Source of the DNA: Flavobacterium soli DSM 19725
GTDB taxonomy: Bacteria; Bacteroidota; Bacteroidia; Flavobacteriales; Flavobacteriaceae
DNA length: 64,000 bases
NCBI RefSeq assembly: GCF_000422705.1
Contig: NZ_AUGO01000013.1
Coordinates: forward strand, 62,001-126,000
Reading direction: 5' to 3'
The notes under the pieces are model-generated. The model searched no databases, was not told the DNA's origin, and saw only the letters and a program-made list of their open reading frames with translations. The position numbers and the translations under genes were made by a program. Below, one piece after another: positions 33,448 to 42,308 of this stretch (within the stretch, counting starts at the first letter, position 1; every line of letters begins with the position of its first letter).

Positions 33448-34026
33448 ATGAAATTTAAAAACATATTCAAAAATACACCGAAAATGACTACTGAAAATAC
33501 TGAAAAAGATCAGGAACTAGACGATGCAACATTAGAAGCAAATGCAAACGGAGAACAGCTCATCGTTGAAGAATTAAGTATTGAAGAACAACTGACAAAA
33601 GATTTGGCAAACGAAAAAGATAAATTTCTTCGTCTTTTTGCCGAATTCGAAAACTATAAAAGACGTACCTCAAAAGAACGTATGGACTTGTTTAAAACTG
33701 CTAACCAAGAAGTATTGCAAGCCATGTTGCCAGTTTTGGACGATTTTGACAGAGGAATGGCAGAAATTAAAAAGTCTGACGATGAAGCTCTTGTTAAAGG
33801 AGTAGAATTAATTCATGAAAAATTAAGAAGTACTTTGGTGTCAAAAGGATTGGAAGAAGTTGAAGTTCGTTCAGGCGATGCCTTCAATGCCGATTTTGCA
33901 GAAGCTATTACTCAAATCCCAGCACCTTCACCTAAATTAAAAGGTAAGATTGTGGATGTAATCGAAAAAGGATACAAACTGGGAGACAAGATTATCCGTT
34001 TTCCAAAAGTAGTTATCGGACAATAA
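33448..34026 (+). CDS. grpE: nucleotide exchange factor GrpE
   Basis: Co-chaperone that releases ADP from DnaK. In 192 residues it shows an acidic disordered N terminus, a long dimeric coiled coil (about 45-90, including DKFLRLFAEFENYKRRTSKE) and the beta-wing domain with VLDDFDRGMAEIK, LIHEKLRSTLVSKGLEEVE and VIEKGYKLGDKIIRFPKVVIGQ. The start at 33448 leaves only about 10 bases after the predicted transcription start, so ATG 33484 (MTTENTEKD) is a fair alternative. It forms an operon with dnaJ; dnaK is not in the window. Confidence 0.95.
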   Translation: MKFKNIFKNTPKMTTENTEKDQELDDATLEANANGEQLIVEELSIEEQLTKDLANEKDKFLRLFAEFENYKRRTSKERMDLFKTANQEVLQAMLPVLDDFDRGMAEIKKSDDEALVKGVELIHEKLRSTLVSKGLEEVEVRSGDAFNADFAEAITQIPAPSPKLKGKIVDVIEKGYKLGDKIIRFPKVVIGQ

Positions 34027-34097
34027 TACTGTTTATTTTAAGACCTAATAATTAGGCCAAGTCTTAATTCTTAATTCTTAAATCTTAATACAAAAAC

Positions 34098-35228
34098 ATG
34101 AAAAAAGATTTTTACGAAATATTAGGTATCACAAAAAGTGCCGATGCAGCCGCGATAAAAAAAGCATATCGTAAAAAGGCAATCGAGTTTCACCCTGACA
34201 AAAATCCGGGAAACAAGGAAGCTGAAGAAAATTTTAAACTTGCTGCCGAAGCCTACGAAGTTTTGAGCGATCCTCAAAAGAAAGCGAAGTACGATCAATA
34301 TGGTCATCAAGCTTTTGATGGAGCAGGTGGTTTTGGCGGAGGTCATGGTGGCATGAACATGGATGACATCTTCAGTCAGTTTGGTGATATTTTCGGAAGC
34401 GCTTTTGGTGGAGGCGGAGGATTCTCTGGCTTCGGTGGAGGTGGAGGCGGTCAACGTCGTGTGAAAGGAAGTAACCTTCGAATCAAAGTAAAGCTTACTT
34501 TGGAAGAAATTGCAAATGGAGTAGAGAAGAAAGTAAAAGTAAAACGTAAGATTCAGGCTTCTGGAGTTTCCTATAAAACATGTTCTACTTGTAACGGTCA
34601 AGGACAGGTAATGCGTGTTACCAACACTATATTAGGTAGAATGCAATCGGCTTCAACTTGTCCGACTTGTGGTGGTTCGGGTCAAATTTTAGACAAAAAA
34701 CCAAACAATGCGGATTCTCAAGGAATGATTCTGGAAGACGAAACTGTTTCCATCAAAATTCCAGCAGGGGTTGTAGACGGAATGCAATTAAAAGTTTCCA
34801 ATAAAGGAAATGATGCTCCAGGAAATAACAGTATGGCAGGTGATTTGATTGTTGCAATCGAAGAAATCGAGCACGAAACATTAAAAAGAGAAGGCGAAAA
34901 TCTTCATTTAGACCTTTATATTAGTTTTGCGGAAGCAGTATTAGGTGTTTCTAAAGACATTGATGCAATTAACGGAAAGGTTAGAATAAAACTCGAAGAA
35001 GGAATTCAATCAGGCAAGATTCTACGATTAAAAGGGAAAGGAATTCCTAACATAAACGGTTACGGAAACGGTGATTTATTGGTTCATGTAAACGTTTGGA
35101 CACCTAAAACTTTATCAAAAGAACAGAAACAATTTTTTGAGAAAAATATTACAGATGAAAACTTTATTCCACACCCAGAGAAGAGTGATAAATCTTTTTT
35201 TGAAAAAGTTAAAGATATGTTTTCATAA
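34098..35228 (+). CDS. dnaJ: chaperone DnaJ with reduced zinc domain
   Basis: Hsp40 partner of DnaK. The 376-residue protein has a J domain with HPD at 32-34, a Gly/Phe-rich linker (about 74-118), two beta-sandwich substrate domains and the C-terminal dimer region. The zinc-finger domain keeps only two of the usual four CxxCxGxG repeats (CSTCNGQG, Cys162/165; CPTCGGSG, Cys188/191). They correspond to repeats II and III, so zinc centre II is kept and centre I is lost. I recall this as common in Flavobacteriaceae, but cannot check. Confidence 0.96.
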   Translation: MKKDFYEILGITKSADAAAIKKAYRKKAIEFHPDKNPGNKEAEENFKLAAEAYEVLSDPQKKAKYDQYGHQAFDGAGGFGGGHGGMNMDDIFSQFGDIFGSAFGGGGGFSGFGGGGGGQRRVKGSNLRIKVKLTLEEIANGVEKKVKVKRKIQASGVSYKTCSTCNGQGQVMRVTNTILGRMQSASTCPTCGGSGQILDKKPNNADSQGMILEDETVSIKIPAGVVDGMQLKVSNKGNDAPGNNSMAGDLIVAIEEIEHETLKREGENLHLDLYISFAEAVLGVSKDIDAINGKVRIKLEEGIQSGKILRLKGKGIPNINGYGNGDLLVHVNVWTPKTLSKEQKQFFEKNITDENFIPHPEKSDKSFFEKVKDMFS

Positions 35229-35255
35229 TTAAAAAAATATTTTTACATTTGGACT

Positions 35256-35275
35256 TTACTAGTTTACTAGTAAAT
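35256..35275. other. 20-bp palindrome downstream of dnaJ
   Basis: TTTACTAGT, two T, then ACTAGTAAA form a near-perfect palindrome between dnaJ and the terminator. It could be an operator for the following ABC genes or part of a processing structure. Confidence 0.5.
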
Positions 35276-35295
35276 TCTTTTTCATAGCAATTTTT

Positions 35296-35330
35296 CCCAT
35301 CCTTGTGCAAATAAGGGTGGGTTTTTTTTT
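35296..35330 (+). terminator. intrinsic terminator after dnaJ
   Basis: CCCATCCTT pairs with AAGGGTGGG around an 8-base loop with one mismatch and is followed by ten T. Confidence 0.75.
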
Positions 35331-35415
35331 GTAACACTTTTTTCTTTTCGCTACTAATTGGCTACATTTACACTTTAGAGCTTTAAAAGCCCAATAAAAT
35401 CAATTCATTTAAAAT

Positions 35416-36336
35416 ATGAGCAACATACTTGAAGTCAAGAAAGTCGTCAAACAATATGGCGATTATACCGCACTTAACGAGGTTTCAATAACAGTACCAA
35501 AAGGAAGTATCTATGGACTTTTAGGTCCAAATGGAGCCGGTAAAACTTCCCTAATCCGAATCATAAATCAAATTACTTTGCCAGATGGCGGCGAAATTTT
35601 GCTCGACGGAGAAAAATTAAGCCCAAAGCATGTGCAATCCATCGGCTATTTGCCAGAAGAAAGAGGTTTGTATAAATCGATGAAAGTGGGAGAACAATGT
35701 TTGTATCTGGCTCAAATGAAAGGTCTTTCAAAATCCGAAGCCAAAAAACAGCTCGATTATTGGTTTGAAAAATTCGAAATCCAAAGCTGGTGGAACAAGA
35801 AAATCGAAGAACTTTCAAAAGGTATGGCACAAAAAATCCAATTCGTGGTAACGGTGCTTCATCGACCTAAATTATTGATTTTGGATGAACCGTTCTCAGG
35901 TTTCGATCCTGTGAATGCTAATTTGATTAAAGATGAAATCATCGAGCTGAACCGTCAAGGAACCTCCGTAATCTTTTCGACACATCGTATGGAAAGCGTT
36001 GAGGAAATGTGTGATTATATTGGTTTGATCCATAAATCGAATAAACTAATCGAAGGAAAACTCAACGATGTCAAAAGAGAATATCGAACAAACAGTTTTC
36101 AAGTAGGGATTCTAACCAGCAACGTCGAAGGTTTGATGTATGATCTAACCCAAAAATTCACTGTTGGTCAAGCCGATTTCAAGTCACTAAACGAAGATTT
36201 GAAACTCGAAATCCAATTAGGAAATGCCACTTCAAACGAATTGCTTCACATCCTGACCCAAAGAGGACAAGTAACCCATTTCGTAGAGAAAATCCCAAGT
36301 GTAAACGATATTTTTATTCAAACAGTAAGCAAATAA
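35416..36336 (+). CDS. ABC transporter ATP-binding protein (NatA-like)
   Basis: A 306-residue ATPase: Walker A GPNGAGKTS (about 39-47), signature ELSKGMAQKIQ, Walker B LLILDEPFSGFDP and a C-terminal DUF4162-type domain. It pairs with the ABC-2 permease 6 bases downstream. The NatAB type exports sodium or other small solutes and often drugs; the substrate here is unknown. Confidence 0.93.
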   Translation: MSNILEVKKVVKQYGDYTALNEVSITVPKGSIYGLLGPNGAGKTSLIRIINQITLPDGGEILLDGEKLSPKHVQSIGYLPEERGLYKSMKVGEQCLYLAQMKGLSKSEAKKQLDYWFEKFEIQSWWNKKIEELSKGMAQKIQFVVTVLHRPKLLILDEPFSGFDPVNANLIKDEIIELNRQGTSVIFSTHRMESVEEMCDYIGLIHKSNKLIEGKLNDVKREYRTNSFQVGILTSNVEGLMYDLTQKFTVGQADFKSLNEDLKLEIQLGNATSNELLHILTQRGQVTHFVEKIPSVNDIFIQTVSK

Positions 36337-36341
36337 ATCAA

Positions 36342-37646
36342 ATGAGCATCCTAACCTTAATTATAAAAAGAGAGTTCATCGCCAAAGTGCGAAACAAATC
36401 GTTCATCGTGATGACCTTCCTGAGTCCGTTGCTTTTTGTCGGGCTGATTGCTTTTGTCAGTTATTTGAGTACAATGAAATCTGACGTCAAAGAAATTGCC
36501 GTTCATGACGAATCCAATCTATTTGTCCAAAATTTCAAGAATTCTGACGAATACCATTATCTGAATCTCACGGCAATCGATCTAAAAACACTAAAGGACA
36601 GCATCGTTTCGGAACGTTATGAAGGATTGTTGTATATCCCAAAAATCGACGACAGCAAAACACTTTCCACCAAAATCCAGTACATTTCAAATGACAGTCC
36701 AAGTATGTCGTTTATCGAAGATTTGGAAGACATTATAGCACAAAAACTAACGACTTCTAATTTCCAAAAAGCAGGATTGGATACCACGGCAATCAAAAAC
36801 GCCGAAGCAAAAGTAAGCATCAACCTCACTAAATCCTCAGGAGAAGAAACCGTAAAAGGACTCAACGAAATCAAAGTTGGAATTGGAGCTGCATTTGGCT
36901 ACCTTATTATGATGTTCATCATTATCTATGGCAACATGGTCATGCGAAGCGTCATCGAAGAAAAAACGAACCGCATCATCGAGATCATCATTTCATCGGT
37001 AAAACCCTTCCAATTAATGATGGGAAAAATCATAGGAACTTCATTAGCAGGAGTCTTGCAATTTGCCATCTGGGCCATAATTGGAGGAGTGTTATTCTTT
37101 GTAGTATCGTCACTTTTAGGAATCGAAATGAACTCAACCCCTACAGTTTCCCCAGAAATGATGGCAGGAACAAAAGCCGATTTTGCTGTGAAAGCACAAC
37201 TTTACATCAATGAATTATTAAACCTTCCAATCGCAACTTTGTTCATTTCCTTCATCATCTATTTCATCGGAGGTTATTTCCTTTACAGTTCCATCTATGC
37301 CGCAATTGGTGCTGCTGTCGATAACGAAACCGATTCGCAACAATTCCTTTTGCCAATCATTTTGCCATTAATGTTAGGGGTTTACGTTGGGTTTTTTAGT
37401 GTTTTGAGCGAACCTCACGGAACCGTAGCAACCGTATTCTCCATGATACCGCTAACATCGCCAATCGTGATGCTAATGCGAATTCCATTCGGAGTGCCAT
37501 GGTGGCAGCTATTGATTTCCGTGCTTTTATTGTTCGGAACGTTCTTTTTCGTCGTGTGGTTTGCCTCAAAAATCTACCGCGTCGGAATCCTGATGTACGG
37601 AAAAAAACCAACCTGGAAAGAATTGTATAGATGGTTAAAATACTAA
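36342..37646 (+). CDS. ABC-2 type permease (NatB-like)
   Basis: A 434-residue membrane protein with one N-terminal helix (SFIVMTFLSPLLFVGLIAFVSYL), an extracytoplasmic domain of about 150 residues and five or more C-terminal helices. The motif NRIIEIIISSVKPFQLMMGKIIG is typical for NatB/ABC-2 exporters. It is the membrane partner of the ATPase gene just upstream. Confidence 0.92.
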   Translation: MSILTLIIKREFIAKVRNKSFIVMTFLSPLLFVGLIAFVSYLSTMKSDVKEIAVHDESNLFVQNFKNSDEYHYLNLTAIDLKTLKDSIVSERYEGLLYIPKIDDSKTLSTKIQYISNDSPSMSFIEDLEDIIAQKLTTSNFQKAGLDTTAIKNAEAKVSINLTKSSGEETVKGLNEIKVGIGAAFGYLIMMFIIIYGNMVMRSVIEEKTNRIIEIIISSVKPFQLMMGKIIGTSLAGVLQFAIWAIIGGVLFFVVSSLLGIEMNSTPTVSPEMMAGTKADFAVKAQLYINELLNLPIATLFISFIIYFIGGYFLYSSIYAAIGAAVDNETDSQQFLLPIILPLMLGVYVGFFSVLSEPHGTVATVFSMIPLTSPIVMLMRIPFGVPWWQLLISVLLLFGTFFFVVWFASKIYRVGILMYGKKPTWKELYRWLKY

Positions 37647-37649
37647 TGA

Positions 37650-38489
37650 ATGGAACTATTTGAACAACTCAAAGAAATATTTGGCTTAAGCCTAATCAAA
37701 ACTAAAGAAGTAAACTTCACTTTAGGAGCTTTGATTGCTTTGCTTTTTGCTTTTTTTGCGACGTCATTTATTTTAAGATTCATCAGAAAATTTGTTACTC
37801 GAAAACTTCCCGCTGATGACCGAAACAAATTTATTAGCATCTTTCAGTTTATTCAGTATGCCGTTTATATTTTCGTATTGATGTTCACCCTGAAAGCTTC
37901 AGGTGTTGATGTTACCGTACTTTTAACCGCTTCGGCAGCCATTTTCATCGGACTTGGATTTGCATTACAACAACTCTTTCAAGATTTAATTGCCGGAATT
38001 TTAATCATCTTGGACCAAGCTTTGCACGTTGGCGACATTATCGAAATCGAAGGAAAAGTGTGCCGTGTCGAAAAAATAAGCCTTCGTTCTACCATCGCTG
38101 TTACTCGAAATCAGCGTGTTATGGTTATTCCCAACCACAAGTTCATGAGCGATATCCTTTTCAATTGGACACAAAAAAGCAATATAATTCGTGAAAATGT
38201 AGAAGTTGGAGTGGCGTATGGTTCTGATACGCAATTGGTTAAAAACATATTAATAGAATGTGCCAAAAACCATACTAGAATTTTAAATGAGTATGAACCC
38301 ATAGTAATGTTCGAGAATTTTGGTGATTCCTCACTCGATTTTGCCCTCTATTTCTATATCGACGACGGATTTACCGTTCCAGCAATCAAAAGCGAACTCC
38401 GTTTCGAAATCGATCAGCAGTTTAGAAAACATAATATATCAATACCATTTCCACAAAGAGACGTACATTTATACCAACAAAATAGTTAG
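37650..38489 (+). CDS. small-conductance mechanosensitive channel (MscS family)
   Basis: The 279-residue inner-membrane channel relieves osmotic downshock. It has three membrane segments; the pore helix TM3 lies in LLTASAAIFIGLGFALQQLFQDLIAGILIILDQ. The beta domain follows with GDIIEIEGKVCRVEKISLRSTIAVTRNQRVMVIPNHKFMSDILFNWTQ. Three bases separate it from the ABC permease gene, so all three genes form one operon. Its stop codon TAG is the first three bases of repeat copy D. Confidence 0.93.
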   Translation: MELFEQLKEIFGLSLIKTKEVNFTLGALIALLFAFFATSFILRFIRKFVTRKLPADDRNKFISIFQFIQYAVYIFVLMFTLKASGVDVTVLLTASAAIFIGLGFALQQLFQDLIAGILIILDQALHVGDIIEIEGKVCRVEKISLRSTIAVTRNQRVMVIPNHKFMSDILFNWTQKSNIIRENVEVGVAYGSDTQLVKNILIECAKNHTRILNEYEPIVMFENFGDSSLDFALYFYIDDGFTVPAIKSELRFEIDQQFRKHNISIPFPQRDVHLYQQNS

Positions 38490-38598
38490 GAGCGAAACGC
38501 TTGGGCAGAGAATGAAACCATTTTCCTGCTGCAGCAACTCGCTTTAAAACTGTTAGTCACAGTTTTAAGAGCTCAAACAATTGCAGCATCAGGGCTAG
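38486..38598 (+). repeat. dispersed repeat family, copy D
   Basis: It starts TTAGGAGCGAAACG and ends ATCAGGGCTAG, with a central hairpin AAAACTG / CAGTTTT at about 38547-38567 and inner GCTGCAGC. The first 37 bases match copy A. Overlaps the mscS stop codon. Confidence 0.75.
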
Positions 38599-38668
38599 AA
38601 AGCCAATCATAAAACCTAAACCGCCAAATTAAAAATTTTAGAACCAGAACCTAGAACCCACAAAAAAA

Positions 38669-39832
38669 ATGAGCAAAATACTAATCATAGAAGACGAAGC
38701 AGCCATCCGAAGAGTATTGACCAAAATACTTTCCGAAGAAAACGACACCTATCAAGTCGAAGAAGCCGAAGACGGTGTTTCAGGTTTCGAAAAAATAAAA
38801 AATAACGACTACGATTTGGTGTTATGCGACATCAAGATGCCAAAAATGGACGGAGTAGAAGTTTTAGAAGCGGTAAAAAAAATAAAACCCGAAATCCCAA
38901 TGGTCATGATTTCTGGGCACGGAGACATGGAAACTGCCATCAACACAATGCGACTTGGAGCTTTCGATTATATTTCAAAACCACCTGATTTAAACCGACT
39001 TTTGAATACCGTTCGAAATGCTTTGGACAAAAAGCAACTCGTAGTTGAAAATAAAATTCTAAAAAAGAAAGTCAGCAAGCAATATGAGATGATTGGAAAT
39101 TCGGACCCCATCAATCTCATAAAAGAAATGATTGAAAAGGTATCCAAAACGGATGCAAGGGTTTTAATCACCGGACCAAACGGAACGGGAAAAGAATTGG
39201 TTGCCCATCAATTACACGAAAAAAGCGAACGCTCCAATGCACCACTTATAGAAGTAAACTGTGCCGCAATCCCATCAGAATTGATTGAAAGTGAATTATT
39301 CGGACACGTGAAAGGTGCTTTTACATCAGCCGTAAAAGATAGGGCAGGAAAATTCGAAGCTGCCGATAAAGGAACAATTTTCTTGGATGAAATTGGCGAC
39401 ATGAGTCTTTCTGCTCAAGCAAAAGTACTTCGTGCTTTGCAGGAAAGTATGATAACGCGAGTTGGAGCCGACAAGGATATAAAAGTAGATGTACGTGTTG
39501 TTGCTGCAACAAACAAAGATTTGAAAAAAGAAATCGCAGAAGGTCGTTTCCGTGAGGATTTATACCACCGACTTGCCGTAATTTTAATTAAAGTTCCCGC
39601 TTTGAATGACCGTCGGGATGACATACCTTTGCTCATCGAACATTTTGCCATAAAAATCGCCGAAGAACAAGGAAATGCAACCAAGGTTTTCTCCAAGGAA
39701 GCTATCAAATTGTTACAGGAATACGATTGGACAGGAAATATCCGAGAATTAAGAAACGTAATCGAAAGGCTAATCATTCTGGGAGGAAACGAGATTTCTG
39801 AAAATGATGTGAAGCTTTTTGCGAGTAAATAA
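38669..39832 (+). CDS. NtrC-like sigma-54 response regulator lacking an HTH domain
   Basis: The N-terminal receiver (1-120) has the phosphoacceptor Asp54 in LVLCDIKMPKMDG and Lys104. The AAA+ domain (about 140-375) has Walker A TGPNGTGKE, Walker B GTIFLDEIGD and the sensor motif FREDLYHRL. The sigma-54 contact loop reads GAFTSA (216-221) where GAFTGA is the rule. The protein ends at residue 387 just after the AAA+ domain, so the usual Fis-type DNA-binding domain is absent. It may activate from solution or work as a non-canonical AAA+ output. No histidine kinase gene adjoins it. Confidence 0.9.
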   Translation: MSKILIIEDEAAIRRVLTKILSEENDTYQVEEAEDGVSGFEKIKNNDYDLVLCDIKMPKMDGVEVLEAVKKIKPEIPMVMISGHGDMETAINTMRLGAFDYISKPPDLNRLLNTVRNALDKKQLVVENKILKKKVSKQYEMIGNSDPINLIKEMIEKVSKTDARVLITGPNGTGKELVAHQLHEKSERSNAPLIEVNCAAIPSELIESELFGHVKGAFTSAVKDRAGKFEAADKGTIFLDEIGDMSLSAQAKVLRALQESMITRVGADKDIKVDVRVVAATNKDLKKEIAEGRFREDLYHRLAVILIKVPALNDRRDDIPLLIEHFAIKIAEEQGNATKVFSKEAIKLLQEYDWTGNIRELRNVIERLIILGGNEISENDVKLFASK

Positions 39833-39924
39833 ATTTGAATTTAACGATTAAAAGATTTAAAAATTGAAAAATTCCTTGCGAATCTTTTAATCATTAAATC
39901 TTTTAATTTTTCAATAAATAAGAA

Positions 39925-40572
39925 ATGCAATTAAAAAAAATAAACCCAAATCTTCAACAGGCTTTGATTGAAAATGGTCTTGAAGAAGCCAACGAAATCC
40001 AACAGGAAACTTTTTCAACCATAAAAAGTGGTGCCGATTGCGTGATTGTAGCTCCAGCAGGTTCGGGAAAAACAACGACTTTGGTGATCAGCGTGATTCA
40101 AAGGTTGGAAAAGGAATTCCAAGAATCGCCTAGAGCCTTGATTTTTGTGCAAACTAAAGAAAAGATGCATGAAATGCGTGAGCTTTTTGCCAAATACGGG
40201 AATTACACCAATTTACGTGTTTATGGCGTTCACGATAAAGGTGATATCGATTTTGACAAGAACCATATTTCACTTGGAATTGACGTTTTGATAGGAACTC
40301 CCAACCGTTTGAGTGATTTGTTTGCTTCAGCAGGTTATGACATCAATCAATTAAAAATGTTTATAGTAGAAGATACGGATGAATTGTTGCGTTTGCGTTT
40401 CGATACCAAAATTGCACGAATTGCCGAAGCCAAGAAAACACAATGTATCTTCTTTACAGAAAATGTAACGGAAAGAATCGAAAGTTTTGCAGACAGAATC
40501 ATGATTGAGCCTTTATGGTTTGAAATGGATGAGGAAGAAGACGAGGACGAGGATGAAGAAGAAACAGAATAG
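39925..40572 (+). CDS. single-domain DEAD-box helicase-like protein
   Basis: The 215-residue protein consists only of the first RecA-like domain of a DEAD-box helicase: Q-motif region EANEIQQETFSTIKSG, Walker A APAGSGKT (43-50), GTPNRL (124-129) and a changed motif II VEDTDE (148-153) in place of DEAD. Motif III SAT is replaced by FTEN. The second RecA domain (motifs IV-VI) is absent, and a strongly acidic tail (MDEEEDEDEDEEETE) follows. The clean end argues for a real short protein. Strand separation is unlikely; RNA or ribosome binding is possible. Confidence 0.82.
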   Translation: MQLKKINPNLQQALIENGLEEANEIQQETFSTIKSGADCVIVAPAGSGKTTTLVISVIQRLEKEFQESPRALIFVQTKEKMHEMRELFAKYGNYTNLRVYGVHDKGDIDFDKNHISLGIDVLIGTPNRLSDLFASAGYDINQLKMFIVEDTDELLRLRFDTKIARIAEAKKTQCIFFTENVTERIESFADRIMIEPLWFEMDEEEDEDEDEEETE

Positions 40573-40612
40573 TTTTCAATAAGAAAAAAAATAATAAGTA
40601 ATAAAATATCTC

Positions 40613-40831
40613 ATGGGATTAATAAAAATATTTTCAGGAAGCGAAATTTTAGCTAAAAATTTACAAAACAGAATTGAAGCTGCAGGAATTGATACCGTTA
40701 TAAAAGACAACATTCAGTCCGCTAGATTGGGAGGTTTTGGTAATTCAGATTTGGCAGTTGAGGTTTTCATCCAAGAAGTTGATTTTGGTAAAGCCAATTC
40801 TATTATTGAAGAATTTAGAATGAGCATCTAG
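40613..40831 (+). CDS. DUF2007 family protein
   Basis: A 72-residue protein of the putative prokaryotic signal-transducing (DUF2007) group: IFSGSEILAKNLQNRIEAAGIDTVIKDN and LAVEVFIQEVDFGKANSIIEEF. A small ferredoxin-like fold is expected. Function is unknown. Five bases separate it from the following GNAT gene. Confidence 0.85.
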   Translation: MGLIKIFSGSEILAKNLQNRIEAAGIDTVIKDNIQSARLGGFGNSDLAVEVFIQEVDFGKANSIIEEFRMSI

Positions 40832-40836
40832 TAGAA

Positions 40837-41361
40837 ATGTGCAAGTATATTGAAACCGAACGATTGCTTTTAAGGGAACTTTTTCCCTCGGACGATTTGG
40901 GTATGTTTGAACTCGATTCTAATCCCGAAGTACATCGCTATTTAGGTAATAATCCTGTAACAGATATTGAACAATCACGCGAAATAATTGCCAATATTCG
41001 AGAACGGTATCTAACAAGAGGAATTGGTCGTTGGGCTGTAATTCTGAAGGGAACAAATGAATTTATTGGATGGTCGGGATTAAAGTTGGAGAAAGATGTC
41101 AACGGTCATGACTATTTTTATGACCTTGGTTATCGCTTTATTCCAAAACATTGGGGAAAAGGTTATGCCATCGAAACTGCAAATGCTTTTGTGAATTATG
41201 GTTTCAACACGCTAAAACTAGATACAATCAATGCTTATGCTGATGCAAGTCACAAAGCTTCAAGAAATGTTTTGGAAAAAGCCGGATTTAAATACATCAA
41301 TACTTTTGAGTATCAAGGTGAAGAGGAAGTTTGGTATGAGATAAAAAATCCAAATAAATAA
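40837..41361 (+). CDS. GNAT N-acetyltransferase, RimJ/RimL-like
   Basis: The 174-residue protein has the family start IETERLLLRELFPSDDLGMFELDSNPEVHRYLG and the acetyl-CoA segment LGYRFIPKHWGKGYAIETANAFVNYGFNTLKLDTI, then ASRNVLEKAGF. The substrate is unknown. It is probably co-transcribed with the DUF2007 gene before it and the hydrolase gene 9 bases after it. Confidence 0.9.
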   Translation: MCKYIETERLLLRELFPSDDLGMFELDSNPEVHRYLGNNPVTDIEQSREIIANIRERYLTRGIGRWAVILKGTNEFIGWSGLKLEKDVNGHDYFYDLGYRFIPKHWGKGYAIETANAFVNYGFNTLKLDTINAYADASHKASRNVLEKAGFKYINTFEYQGEEEVWYEIKNPNK

Positions 41362-41369
41362 AAACAGTT

Positions 41370-42179
41370 ATGCAGAAACTCAAATTTATTGTAATAACAT
41401 TTTGCAGTTTATTTGCTATTCTTTACCTAATTATTCTTTCCTATTTATACTTCAATCAAGAAGATTTTATTTTCCAGCCCGCTAAACTTAGTAAGGATTA
41501 TAAGTTTCAATTTGATGAAAAATTCGAAGAGTTAAAAATTCGTTCTTTTGATAATATCAATCTTAACGGCTTGCTCTTTAAAGCTGAAAAATCAAAAGGA
41601 TTGATTTTCTACCTTCACGGAAATGCAGGAGCCCTTGATAGTTGGGGAAATATAGCCAATACTTATACTGATTTAGGATATGATATTTTTATATTGGATT
41701 ACAGAGGTTTCGGTAAAAGTGGGGGTGAAATAGAGAGCGAAGAACAGTTTTATAAAGATGTAACTTTTGCATATAAAAAGATGCTGTCTCAATACCCCGA
41801 AAATAAGGTTATTATTGTCGGTTATTCCGTTGGAACAGGACCAGCAACTTATTTAGCATCGACAAACAATCCTAAAGTACTTATTTTACAAGCTCCTTAT
41901 TATAATTTCTCCGAAATGGCTGATAGTCGTTTTCCTTTCCTGCCGGGATTTGTTCTTAAATATAAATTTGCAACCAATCAGTTTATTCCAAAGGTCAAAG
42001 CCCCAATCTATATTTTTCATGGTGATAGGGATCAGGTAATTTCTTTTAGTAATTCAGTTAAACTTCAAAAATTGCTAAAACCATCAGATCGATTTTTTCC
42101 ACTTAAAAATCAGGATCACTTGAATATAAACGACAATATTGATTTTATAAAAGAATTAAGAATAATTTTGAAATCGTAG
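41370..42179 (+). CDS. membrane-anchored alpha/beta hydrolase (BEM46/YqkD-like)
   Basis: A 269-residue hydrolase with an N-terminal membrane anchor (FIVITFCSLFAILYLIILSYLYF). The nucleophile is in GYSVGTGPA, the oxyanion region in FYLHGNAGALDSWG, DYRGFGKSGG is typical of the family, the acid is in HGDRDQVIS and the His in NQDHLNI. It probably faces the periplasm. The substrate is unknown. Confidence 0.88.
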   Translation: MQKLKFIVITFCSLFAILYLIILSYLYFNQEDFIFQPAKLSKDYKFQFDEKFEELKIRSFDNINLNGLLFKAEKSKGLIFYLHGNAGALDSWGNIANTYTDLGYDIFILDYRGFGKSGGEIESEEQFYKDVTFAYKKMLSQYPENKVIIVGYSVGTGPATYLASTNNPKVLILQAPYYNFSEMADSRFPFLPGFVLKYKFATNQFIPKVKAPIYIFHGDRDQVISFSNSVKLQKLLKPSDRFFPLKNQDHLNINDNIDFIKELRIILKS

Positions 42180-42235
42180 AAGTAAGTTTTTAGTTTAATT
42201 AATGAAATAGATTATTTCAATAGTATCAATTACTA

Positions 42236-42243
42236 TATCTTTG
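42236..42243 (+). promoter_or_regulatory. -7 box for the ABC-F gene
   Basis: TATCTTTG followed by CACC, a typical Bacteroidota start region, about 65 bases upstream of ATG 42309. Confidence 0.4.
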
Positions 42244-42308
42244 CACCTTCAAAAAATCAGCAGCTTTTAGTTTTCCGACTTCCAGCTTCTAACTTCTAAC
42301 TTTTTACG

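Noticed and set aside
39833..39924. Regulatory hairpin upstream of the DEAD-like gene
   Set aside because: GATTAAAAGATTT words occur in both orientations but the segment is nearly all A/T, so pairing is weak and may be composition only.
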